Below are positions 49,075-60,723 of a stretch of 64,000 nucleotides of DNA, one piece after another. The notes beneath the pieces were generated by a model, which was given only the letters and a program-made list of their open reading frames with translations, had not been told where the DNA came from and searched no databases. The stretch covers positions 17,497,501 to 17,561,500 of the forward strand of contig JAWUZG010000084.1 of the NCBI GenBank assembly GCA_036785705.1, written 5' to 3'. This DNA is from Acanthornis magna (lineage: Eukaryota; Chordata; Aves; Passeriformes; Acanthizidae). Each line of letters starts with the position of its first letter. Within the stretch, counting starts at the first letter, position 1. The translations under genes were made by a program, and so were the position numbers.

Positions 49075-49390
49075 TCACCAGGAAAAATAGAAAAAGGAAT
49101 CTCGCCTGAATGGCTTACGTACAGTAGCACCAGACCTGACAAAGCTGATTTCCTGGCATTGTTTCATGCCTTGCTGTAAATTTTGATGGATGCTTTTCCT
49201 GCAGTTGGGCCATTCATACGTGCCCTCTCCTCTATGGATTTTCCGGTGCCTAATAAGGCATGCAGTCACAGTGCACCCTTTCCTTCCAACCTGGCTTACA
49301 TGTCTCTCTAAGTCTTGGTGGCCACTTGTTTCCACAGAACTTGCAGGAATTGAATTACCATTGAGAAGTGTATTTGAGTGCCGGGACTGA
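49075..49390 (-). pseudogene. Decayed C2H2 zinc-finger remnant
   Basis: On the minus strand the frame reads LIRHRKIHRGEGTYEWPNC, then RKSIHQN. This is the classical finger end and linker (LIRHxxIHTGExPYxCxxCGKSF) with key losses: the first cysteine of the second finger is W, G of CGK is R, and the TGE linker is RGE. Upstream, DLERHVSQ looks like the helix of a preceding finger, and 'CKFCG' appears in another phase just before it, suggesting a frameshift. The open frame runs about 109 codons and has no ATG at its start. It is probably a processed or fragmentary copy of a zinc-finger gene that no longer encodes working fingers. The parent is not identified. Confidence 0.6.
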
Positions 49391-52300
49391 CTACAAACTA
49401 CCAGTGCATTTGTCAGTTATTGACCACACTTATGGTCACTTTCTGCTGATTTGTACATGTATGCACACGTACACATGCACACACAGAGCATGATCACAAG
49501 CCTTGTTGCCATAGGAAACCAAGCTAAAAACAAGCAAGGTCAGAAGGCATGAGCTCATTGTTTTTCTTTTCCTGTTCCTTCTTGAAAACTCCTAGCGCAG
49601 GCTTTTGTTATTCATTAGATTAGACGTGGGTTTGGATGCTAGGTAATGGCAATCATATTTGCTGCCTTCTAGTATGATTTCTGCATGACGTTGTGGTGTC
49701 CATCATGGAGTTTGTCTTGTTGCCATTTGTCAGGCCTTACCTCACTCCCTAGTCAGTCTCTACTAGATCTGGTAGTCATTCTTGCTGCCTTGGCTTGCAG
49801 TTTCCTTCCTGGTGCTCTGCTTGTTGTTGAGAATGTCTCCCATAATCACTTTGATCTCACTGCAGAGTTTTGCCCACCTTGAAAAAAGTAGCAACATCAC
49901 AGGAACAAAAGATATTCCAAAAACCCAAAGTAAGGTCATCAGTGGTTAAATATTACAGAACGCTCTAATCTGGTTAGAACACATTTGACCACTGTCATCT
50001 TTGTTTTAGAATAAATATTTATAGTGTGTTATGAATAAACCTTTATGATACAGAAGTACTTCCCTGGGCAGGGGATCAGATGGATACCATGACTCTCCAT
50101 AAAGGGACATGAAAGCCATACTTTTGGTAACTGTTAATGGATAAATCTTCTTTCTTTGTCCCCCATAGTGGAGCGGAAAAGTGTTGCTTTTTTGACCAAC
50201 ATGGTTACTTGCAGAGACTTATTTGTCTTTTCAACATGAATTGTTGCATTCTCTTCCATCTTCTTCTATCAAATACTTTGCAAAATACAAGCCATAAAGA
50301 ACAGGAATTCATCTGGATATATGTGTAAAAGAGCTTAATTAGTAATAAAGCACAGTATGTATTTATCTATCTCACGTAAACATTAAAATAAGGTGCCTAC
50401 AAATGGGCAGTAACTTGGACATATGTTTATCATTAATACATCAGAATAAATCAAACTTCTTATTCTCCTTATACAGTTTTGGATATTCAGAAACTTGACA
50501 CTTATTTGGTTATGATGGCCTGTCCCCTTGGCCAGGGAAGGCTTGTGCCTTGCTTGCAATTTTCTATGCTTTCATATGTACTTGCTCTTACAGAGGTTCA
50601 GTTCTTGGGTAAAATCAGAGAACTTTCAGCCTTGGAAAATATTTCCTCTTGTCGTGTCTGAGTGCTTTTTCACTCCAGTGGATGGAAATTTTATCTTACA
50701 TGTATATATTTTTTATTAATGATTCCTTTGCAGTGATGATTAGTAAATCCCAGTGGTACATAGCTCACCCTGATCCTATTTGCATTTCTACATCTTCTGT
50801 CCCTGGCTTTGTCAGTGCTGCAGAAACAGGGTACCCAAAGTCACTCAACAGTGGCCCCTAGCCACCTCAGTTTTGTTAGGCTTTCTAGGGACAAAAACTC
50901 TTCTCAGCATCAAGGGTTTATTGGGGAGGGGGAAGTCTGCTAGAGTAATGGGGGGAAATTGTAAAACTTGGAGCACTTCTGGCCACCAGCAAGGGCATGG
51001 AAAATGCGTTTTCTGAAACTCTCTTTCACCATCCTATCCTCAGCTTCCCTAGAACTGTATCACTGTCTTTATTGGTTGTATACACAGGGTTGGGGCTGCT
51101 CCTTGAGCCAAGCCATGAAACATTTGCAGTCTGGGAGCTGTACTGATGTTATCATGTCAGCAGAGAAGGGAACTTCTAGAATACAGTTCTTTTCAAAAGC
51201 CATCTAGGAGATTAAAGTTGCCAAAGAGCGTGCAGGTATCTCCCCACATTCTTTCAAATCCTGGGCATATAGCTTTAAAATCCTTAAAGAAAAGGAAGCT
51301 GGCAGCTCACTGAGACACCTCAGAGCTGGCACCATGTATCTTGAAAGCTCACACCACTGGCTGTGTCCATGCTAGTAAATTATAGGCATCCTGGACCATT
51401 CTCCGGCACTGAGGTCAATTGGCACAAAACATCCAGTATCCATACATCCCCCGAGACAGGACAGCCATATGCAAAATGTCTCTTGAGAACAGTCCCTGGC
51501 TCATGGTAGCTTTCAGCCCTCACCCAGGAGCTGTTTGGGAGAGTGCTGTTTGGTCCTGGCCTCAGCCATGCCAGGGATCTTGAGAAACTTGGAGAAGAGG
51601 TGCCAACAGTAGTGTCCCTGGCACCATTTAGTGTTTCAGAGAAGGTGTAGCCATCAGTCTTGCAGGTGAATTGTGGGTGCCTTTGCCACAGTAACAAGAT
51701 GGAAGAGTTGATCCTTTTTTACAAGGGCTGCAATTCCTTCTCTTTGTCAATCCCTTTGTCTTCTCTCTCAAACCTAAGATTTTGTTCTGATGAGTGCTGG
51801 AATGACTTACTATTTTCAGCTGTTTAATAGTTTGCTGTTGTGATTGTATTTGATTGTGTTTGAATTTGTATTTCCCCAAGGATAGGGAAAGGGATTCTAT
51901 AAATATTATTTTATTTAATTAATAAATGTCATCTTCTTTTGTAATGTAGTAGGGCAGCAAGAATATATGCTGGGAGAGTGACCAGTAAGGCCAGAAAGTC
52001 ATTGCTATTTTTATTCCTATGCCACATTCACCACAGTCCCTGTGCCACTGTTGCCAGAAACTCTAATGCTACCACAAAGGGCATTCTCTATTATAAAAAC
52101 CTTGCTAAAGTCCCAAGGTATTGTAGGCAGATAATAAATCACTTAATACCTTCTCAGGCATTTTTTTATAACTCATGGTTTGCTGCCACGATCCACAGAG
52201 ACCCTGTAATACAGGTCCTACTGAAAGAATACATTTGGTCAAAAGTCCTTGATTTGAGCATTCAGATTATTTTGATCCCTTGTAGGCTCTTCAGAAGATC

Positions 52301-54883
52301 ACCAGAATTATTTTGTATCAGTATAATCTTTCAAGGTACATCTTCATTCTGAAACATCTGCTATAGCCTGATGCAAGCTCTGGTTGAATTTGGCCAGGCA
52401 TGTTAACCAGGCTTCTGAGTCACTGAGTCAGACCATTTGTCAGCTGTGGTCTGGGTGGCACACTGTTAGCCAAGGAGAAGAGGTTTCCTTCTGGTGATTA
52501 TTTTGTTAACTGAGAAAACTTTAAATTTCCTGTTAATAATATTTTACAAATCTACAGGTCAAAATCTGAAATAAAAGATAATATTTTAATTAAGTGCTGA
52601 TATGTCCTGGGTAAATCAGTGATGATACAGGGCCATGGAGACTTATTGTAGTCTATTAGGGTTGTGTCTACATTCTTAAATGTGTGTGTCTATTCCTAGA
52701 GCTATCTTGGATAAGTAAATAAAATGTCTTAGGTATTTTTGCTATTCTGGGGCTTTCTGTTAGACTGATAGTTGAGTGAAATATTCTGTGGGCCAAATGC
52801 TGTTTGCTTAACTCATGGGAGCTAGTCTGCTTATTTCAATGAGTTAGCAAAGTGAACTGGATTTTGTTGTTTGGAAACTACTCAGAAAGCTGTCCTATAT
52901 TTTTACTAAGGATTCTCCCCTGGTGTGGATGTCACTATGTGATTAAATCAATGAGAAACCTGTGGCAAAGTTAGAAAGAATGGCATTGAGTTTGCAATGT
53001 TTTAAGATTAACAAACACATCCTTGAAGTGGGGCGTGCACAGGGCAGATGGAACCAAATTTCAATACACTTCAAATGGTATTAAGTAATATTCATCATTA
53101 TTTCTTATGCTGTATATATGGGGTTTCTGTGGATAGAAGGAGTCCTGCATATACAGCACTGGAATTACTATGTTCTAAACTAAGAATTTTAGAGTAGTTT
53201 TAACAAATGTTCTATTCATCTGTAAAATCTGGAAATGTATTCTGTCAATGGAGGTTAGTACATAAAGACTGATGACTGTTGAAAAAAAATGTGAACTTTT
53301 GTTTGAATATAACTATTTGTTTTGATGGTAATTGAGGCAATTCCTTCACTTTCCACAAACATTCATTAGATGATATTCTGTAGAAAAACTGTCACATGCA
53401 ATGATGCATTTCTGTATCCATATGAATGCCTGAACTGGAAGTCTGCGTGCAGCTCTTAGGGAAGCCTTCGATGTGTTTTAAGTTTACCAACCAAGGGTAA
53501 AAAAAAAAAAGTCAGGTGATTTGGATGACCAACAACCCCTTATAAATACTAATCTATGAGTGGCAAATTCCTAAAATACACAAAACAGTCATTTTAGTGA
53601 GTAGCTTGTGAGCAATCTCATGGGCAGAAGTATGTTGGCAATTACTCATTCAAAAAATTGTGAAAAATATATCTGCTCATTGACATTTGGAAAAAAAAAA
53701 GATAAATCTCTTAAATGCATTGCAGGAAATATCTTGCCAGCTAACAACCTAAAACACACGACTCCACTTACAAATATTTAGCTATCTTCCAATATTTCTG
53801 AACTTCTGATATTTCTTATTAGAAGAGGTTTGTGTAGCTGTACAGAGCCCCCCAGTTCCCCAAAGAGCAGAAAAGTAACCCCAGAGTTGTGACAAATATT
53901 GAATAAAACTCCAAATCTGTATGAGTGGCTTGGTCCCAATCCAAACTTTGCTGCTGAATGGCTTTTGTTTAAAAAAAAAAATTCAAATTTTTATACTTAG
54001 ATATGTTAAAAAAATGGATTGCAATTTGAACTTTGAACTAAAATTCACTTCTGAAGGCTGTTACACATGAGCATTAGGGATCCTAGTACGCTTTTGAAAG
54101 TGCAGTTATTGGCAGTCATTAAACTCCTCTGCAGACCACAGGTAGATCCAGAGCTGTTTATAGCTCGTGATTTATGATCTGCTGCAGTTGTAAGATTTAC
54201 GAGGGCCCATTCCTGCATCATTCCCTTCTCACTGGCCATCAGAATCAGTTCTCCCATGCTGCTCCTCTGTGACGTGCTTTAGAGGTTCAAGGGAGGTTTG
54301 TTTCCTGTGTCTCATTCTTCCTTTTATGTCTTTGCTGAAACTCCCAACAAGAAAGGTCATTTGTAAGGGTATATTTTGTGATGTAGACATGGGACATGAA
54401 TTGAGACTGACAGATTCATTTCATGCAGGATACGTGAATAGTGCTTGCAACTTGTGGCCCATATGTGCATGGACTAATTTCAGATTGGTAGTTCAGCTGG
54501 CATAGACTTCAAATGTCTTACTTTCAAGGTTATTTGTACCACTTCAGCCTCACTTCAGTAGTGACTGGACAACAGATCCCATCATGTATAGACACTGAGT
54601 TCTTCACATATTCCTCTTCTGGGTTTGTGGGGTGGGGGAAGGGTGGAGTTAATACAATTTCCTGAGACAGTTGTTTATTTTTTACAATTTTCTAATTAAG
54701 ACTGAGTTTCTAAAGCATTATATTACTGAAATAGTTTCATATTTTACTAACCTTTCTTCTGTTTCATAAGTATATGACTACCTTAGCATAGTCAAAACAG
54801 TATCCCTCCATTATAATTTGATGGTACAACAGCATTAAGATTACTTTGTGTTGTCTACCCATCTATCAAAGTATTCCAAAAGC

Positions 54884-54925
54884 AATTTGTGATACTTTGT
54901 GAAATTTGTGATAATTTGTGAAAAA
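54884..54925 (+). repeat. Short tandem repeat of about 11 bp
   Basis: Four variants of 'aatttgtgata' are arrayed head to tail. Confidence 0.7.
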
Positions 54926-56925
54926 TTTTGGTTTTATCTTTTATACAGTTAGAAAGTATAGAGAATTTTGAAACCCTTCACATTCAAGATTAGTTAAATT
55001 AAAATACGGCAAAAAACCCCATTCTGCAATGGGTACCTCATAAACATTTCTCAGTTGCATCTGTCTTGCTATAGAAATAATAGTTAAAAGGGCAAATGAA
55101 TGAAATTGTTTCTGGTTTAAGATTTTGTTTAGAAATAAAACAACTGAAGTAGAGATATTGCATTGAACTTCTTCCTGAAACACACAATGTTTTTGTTTAT
55201 ATTTTTGGATTTCAACTTTCCTCTGAATGATTTGTTATCCGAAACAAAATCAGGGCTTTTCTAGTACACAGAAATTTAAAAAAGAAAACTACTAAATACT
55301 AGAAAATTAGTTTTGTTCATTGTAGATTGGTGACCTGTACTGCAATGCAGAACACAGATGATGACCTGAAAGTAAGAGAGACTGAAGAGAGTGACAAAAC
55401 TTATTACAAAATGATTACTGAAATTGTTAAGAAATTTGTGCTTTGAGGCAGTCATGTGTCTTTAAGCCTGTCACGATTCAATTCAGCTTCTTCTTTTTTT
55501 AAGTGTTCAGTGATGAGACTGAATAAAGCATTCCCAGCAACTCTGGTAATGTCGGTGCTCCTGGCCTGAAATATTCCACTTCTGTCGTAGCCCTTCTCCC
55601 CACATAGCATGTGTTAGTACACCTTGCCCTGTTTTCAAGTGCCCCCTTCTTCTTCCCCATTCTCCTTTCAGCCAATGGGAATTACACTATAGGTTTTTAT
55701 GAGAACAGGGGCTGGCCCCCTTGCTCAGGATTTCTTTCCTCAACCAATAACTTTGTAATGTTGCACAATGCCTGATTGGTTTGGGGGAGTTGTTTATGGT
55801 AACTACTTGAGTTCAACGGAGTTTGTGTATTTTCTTTTATTGTTGCTAATTTGAATTTATTTTTAAAAGGGGAATTAAATTACCTAGACAGGAAGATATT
55901 GATGCAAATTTCCTTACTGCTAAGTTAATAGGATTGAAATTAGGAGCATGTACATATCTTCAAGAAGCATCAAAAATACATAACTACAATTTAGGGACCT
56001 TAGAAAGATTTCAGTTTTAACAGAAATGCAATTCCTTGACTTGCTTATCTCATCTGTTTTTTAAATGCCATGACCAAGACGGAAAAACTCTTTGTATCTC
56101 AGTGATTCCACAGGATTTTGTCAAACCCTTCCTGAGATAAACATCCTGCACAGAGGTCTCCTTGTTTTCTCCAGAGTATTTCAAAGACTCCTTAAACCAA
56201 GATATCTATGTATCTTTATCATTTTACCTGGAAATTTTGTGAGGGAGTTCAAACAGCAAAACTTATACTATGGAAGTGTTGTAACATGTACTACCACACA
56301 TATGTACGTGCAATTATTTTACAGCTCAAGGAGACTAAAGTCTGTCTCTGAGATTAGCACTTTTTAGCCAATCAAATGCTACAGGAATAAAACACTTCTG
56401 TTATTTATTTCTCCTTTTGTGTACAGCTATCAGTGCACATTCAACCCAAAGGATCTCGTGGTGCTTTACAAATGACATGTACAGGAATTCCTTCTACACT
56501 GAAATGCTCAGGCTTAGAGGGTGGGCTGCAGCCAAGAAAATAATCAGCTTATAGCACACTGCATAATGTGTGTGAACTGCACAATGTGTGTAAGGATAAT
56601 TCTGGCCAAGGGCATATCAGACAGTACATCTCACCAGTGCATCCTGCTGGAAAAGGCTAATATTTAAAAGCTCTATTAAAATTTCAAAAGCTATCAAGAA
56701 CCTTCTTCATTGACAGCCAGTATGATCCACTAAGTTTGTATTTACACATGTATATGTATTTTTAATTCCATACATACAATTAAAATGTTGATTTATCATT
56801 GACATCTCTAAAACTTGTCTGTTTTCACAAGTAATTTCCTTTAAGCACCGGGTTTTAATCACCGATGATAAAGGGAGTTAGAAGAAACTTGACTTATACA
56901 TCTTATACAGACTTATACATCTGAG

Positions 56926-56983
56926 AGGACAATATACATCTATATTGACTAAGATAGGACAGTATATATCTCTACTGACTAAT
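56926..56983 (+). repeat. 30-bp tandem duplication
   Basis: 'aggacaatatacatctatat' plus 'tgactaag' (56926-56953) recurs as 'aggacagtatatatctctac' plus 'tgactaat' (56956-56983). Just upstream 'gacttatacatct' is also duplicated (56891 and 56910). Confidence 0.75.
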
Positions 56984-59771
56984 GACTAAATAATGTCTAT
57001 TGACAGCTCTGAGTACCAGCCCATACACAGACTTACTAGTATAAACTGTGAGTTAGACAGTGAAATGTGTGTGAACATTTATCCTTTTAAATACTACAGC
57101 ACCTGCTGCCTGGTTCTTGTTACTTATGTAGTGTTGCTAGCTTGGAGATTCCCAAATATTTTGCCAGGGTTAATTGAGGAATAATTCAATTTAAATGGCG
57201 AAGGAAAAAAAAAAGTAAGAAAAAGGCTCCAACAAAAACCTAAAACTTTTTTCCTTGTTTAACAAATTAGAAACCATCAAAGAGTTCTCTGATGTGTCTT
57301 TGTCAATAACACATGGTGAGCCCTGAATTAATACTTATGGTTGAAACCGAATGCCATAACTACACCTGTCAAACTCTTTCTCTGACTGGGCTTATCCTTC
57401 AGTTTGCTGTTGGAGTAGAGGCAGCCACTTTTTGTGGGACTGTACAATCCTACCACAGTGAGACTAACTGTGGTTGTCTGATAGGATCCACAACAGTTGT
57501 AGTATTGGCTAGTAATTATAAGAAGGACAGCAATGCTTATAACCTCCCCAGTGGTACTAGTCTTCTATTACAAAGTCTTTTCATAGGAGACCTTCAATAA
57601 ATGCTCCAGTGTCATGGGGCAAAAAATATGTTGATGTGACCTCCATACCAGGATGAGGAGAAGGGGCATTGTTAACCTCAATCTTCACCATAAGTCTTGC
57701 TTTCTAAAGAATTTAACTTAGCTCCTCTAACATGTTTTCCTTGCTCTCTGCTCTCATTCTCCTCCTTTATGCACTGACTCCCAGGATGCCTCTATTCTCA
57801 AAATTATTACACCAACTCTCAGTTAATGTTGCTATTCAGGTACTGTCTTTTTCTGCAGATTCCTCAGGACAGATTTCTTCTGCAAGTCCTTTCAGAGGAG
57901 ATCTACTAGTGAAATGTCCGTGATAACAGATTGAAAAGGATGATAAAATAAAGTGGCAAGGACTATGTGGAACCAAACAGCAACCACAGGCTGTCTTCTG
58001 TAGAAAACCCTTGCACTGCTCAAGCATTCCTACTCTATTCCTCCCTTTTCTTCATGCCCCCCAAGGTATGTTTGGGATTAGTCTAATTTAGAATATTAGC
58101 TTCTCGGCAACCAATGTTTTAAAATATTTTTATGTGTATTGAGATATATGCATATATGGCTCTGTATCAGTAACAAGAGGAAAGGCATCAGCACTGTTCC
58201 TTTAGCTCAAGTTTATGTGTACTAACCAAAGGATTCATTATTTTTGCTCTTCCATGCTTTGATTTCCAAGCCAGATGTTTCATGACGAGGCTGCAGATGG
58301 GAAGTCATACTTTGAAATAAAACTTTAAGAAGTAAAGTGGGGATAAATGATCTTTATAAATGTAATCCAACTAGTTATTATTTAATAGCTGATATTTTTG
58401 CTTCTTTCTTCCCACTTACTGCTGAAAGACACCAGCAGCATATAAGGAGAAAGAACCTGACAGGGCAAAATAGCTGATTTTTTTTTTTTCTGGCAAATAG
58501 GGATTTCTCTCTGGAATGTGTGTAAGTGCTGGTATGTACACATTAAAGTGTGCACACGTTTATTGTAATCAGTAGCTTTGAAGGATGTGTACATGAAAAA
58601 AAGGAAAAGAAAAAAAAAGATGGTTCAAACTCAAATGAATTTCCAGGTCAATTTGGGCAGACAGACAGTAATGTGGGGTTATGCAGCCAGGATGCAAATG
58701 CCTACATAATGTATATGCTGTCTGTAACTGCGTGTGTCCTTTCCATGTGTGTGAATGCGTCAATGACATGTTTTGTATTCATTTTTCTGTGTGTCTGTCT
58801 GGACATACAATCCATTTTACCAGTTCTTCCAAAGCTGTGTAAGTCATAAGCATACCCATTTAGCTGTGTTTGTCAATGCATACATTTGAGTTCTACACGT
58901 ACTAGTCAGGATATGTGCTTGTCCATAATATATGTATGCATGCATTCACGAAGAGATGGTGAACCTGGAGAGATGAGGAGCTCTGTGCACAAGAGTATGT
59001 ACAAGGGAAGTTTGCTTTTACTAGCTTGCAGACATTTAACATATTCTTAGTGTACAGAATGCTGATCACTGAGTGCTTATGACGACATCAGGGCAAGTAA
59101 TGGTTGCCAACATATAGATATTTTAATTTATCAAGGTAGTAAAAGTAATAATAATTTTTAAAAATCAAAACAACAACGCTGTGAGAAAGCTGGCCTTTGT
59201 TTCTTAGGAGAATGCAGAATATGGCAAAGTGGCAAAGATTGGTTTTGAGAGGGTTTTTTTGGTGGTTTTTTTTTTTTTTTTGCTTTTGCCTTGTGCTTAG
59301 AAATAAAAACCTTTAGATTTCTGATGCCAATTTTGGAAATCACATCACTAGTAAATGTTTTACAGGCACTTTGAACTGTCTGGTGACCCAAAGTGAGAGA
59401 TGATATTCATCAATTGTTCTGTCTACTTAATTTGTTAAGTGAAGTAACCTTCCTGAAGTGGGAGCATTTCATATAGTTTTCTAAAGAACCAGGAATTTTT
59501 ATGATGGTAATAGAAATCAAAATATTTCTGTCTCCAGCACCTCGAATAAAAATAAAGACTTGATTTTTCATTGCTTCATTTAATAATTTAGGGCCGTGCA
59601 AAGTGAGTGCAAAACAGGTATTGATGCTCTATTTTGCACTATTTTCTTACCTGAGTCTTGAAACATGATTCCCTAATATGACACAGAGTATCAGCATGGT
59701 GAAACTGGTCCACTTTGCTTATACAGAGCTGAGTATACAAGGGGCAAGACAGCAGAAAATTAGGGCATAGG

Positions 59772-59902
59772 GGCCTATCCCAATTCCCCTGAAGGAAATG
59801 GGAACTGGATTAAGCCTAAACCTCTAATTACATAGGGGTAATAGTCTATCAGAACTCCCACAGCAAAAGGGAGTTGGATCAAGCCCAAGACTCTAATTGC
59901 AT
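59772..59902. repeat. Two tandem copies (about 70 bp) of a palindromic fossil repeat
   Basis: Unit 1 (59772-59833) and unit 2 (59843-59902) share the order ctatc, an inner palindrome around 'ggga(a/g)(c/t)tggat(t/c)aagcc', and the tail 'ctctaatt(a/g)cat', offset by 69-71 bp. Each unit is itself an imperfect inverted repeat. Confidence 0.6.
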
Positions 59903-59904
59903 TT

Positions 59905-60660
59905 TTCCTTGCCATTTTTGTTCATATATTTTGTTTACTCTGGCTCATCATTACATTATTTTGTAATTATTCTGATAGGATTAGTGGCCATTAAATATCT
60001 GATTTCTGAATGGTATGGCTTGTTCCTTGTCACTGATGTCCCTGATCTATGTCAGAAAGGTTTGTATATTCTGGTTGGTGTAGCAAGAGATAGATACATT
60101 TATCTATTTGACTGAAATGGATCAAGGCTTATACATTTTCTACCAGCACCTCAAAGAGCCATGCTACTTTTCTGTATGCAGAAAACAATACAGTGCAAGG
60201 CCACACCAGCACTTTTTGCTTCCCGTTTTTTATCCTGGTGTTCATACCAATGCCTTTGAATTTCTGCAGTGAGGACTGGATATATCTAAGGAATTTTATA
60301 AGAAAAGGGCATTACCAGCTATGTGATAGAAAGCTATTACTTGGAGAAAGTTCCCACACTATATGTCATTTTGGAGAGCCCCAATACATTTGTTCAGTTT
60401 GTTCAATACCAGATTTCCTCGTGCTCTTCTGAGGTTAACTCTGTAGTGGGATCAACATGTCATCTGCAGTGCAGATGTTTGGAGATTTGTCCATCTTTGA
60501 ATCCCATCCCCAGACATCCCAGCACTGGAGTCAGAAGAGAGTTATGGCACACACGGGGAATGAGAAGTGTGCCCATACTTCCCGTGGTACCCTGAGTGTG
60601 CCACACTGGCAGTATCAGAACTACAAGGATGTATAGAGGCCCTGATACACGATGGGAATT
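59905..60660. other. Gene-free segment
   Basis: Nothing recognised; the frames are short and without a domain. Confidence 0.5.
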
Positions 60661-60664
60661 CTCA

Positions 60665-60723
60665 CTGACGACAGTAGAAACTGCATGCGTCAGTCTAGGC
60701 AGGACTCCAGGTAGATGACGTCA
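60665..60723. promoter_or_regulatory. Distal CRE cluster
   Basis: TGACGAC (60665-60671), TGCGTCA (60686-60692, inverse of TGACGCA) and a perfect CRE, TGACGTCA (60716-60723), fall within 60 bp of otherwise CpG-poor AT-rich DNA. This is a candidate CREB/AP-1-bound intronic or distal enhancer; the function is inference. Confidence 0.45.

Larger units (their letters stand above)
49400..59770. other. AT-rich intron-like segment without genes
   Basis: No gene is supported. It has short tandem sequences at 54884-54925 and 56926-56983. Frames at 51978-52352 (124 codons) and 57313-57600 (95 codons) were inspected and show no recognisable family. Fossil repeat fragments resembling old palindromic families may lie near 52791-52865. 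Confidence 0.5.

Noticed and set aside
51978..52352. 124-codon plus-strand frame
   Set aside because: No start context, domain or splice support was found and the residue pattern is unremarkable; left as a chance frame.
57313..57600. 95-codon plus-strand frame
   Set aside because: It looks less biased than most frames here, but no family was recognised and there are no flanking splice signals.
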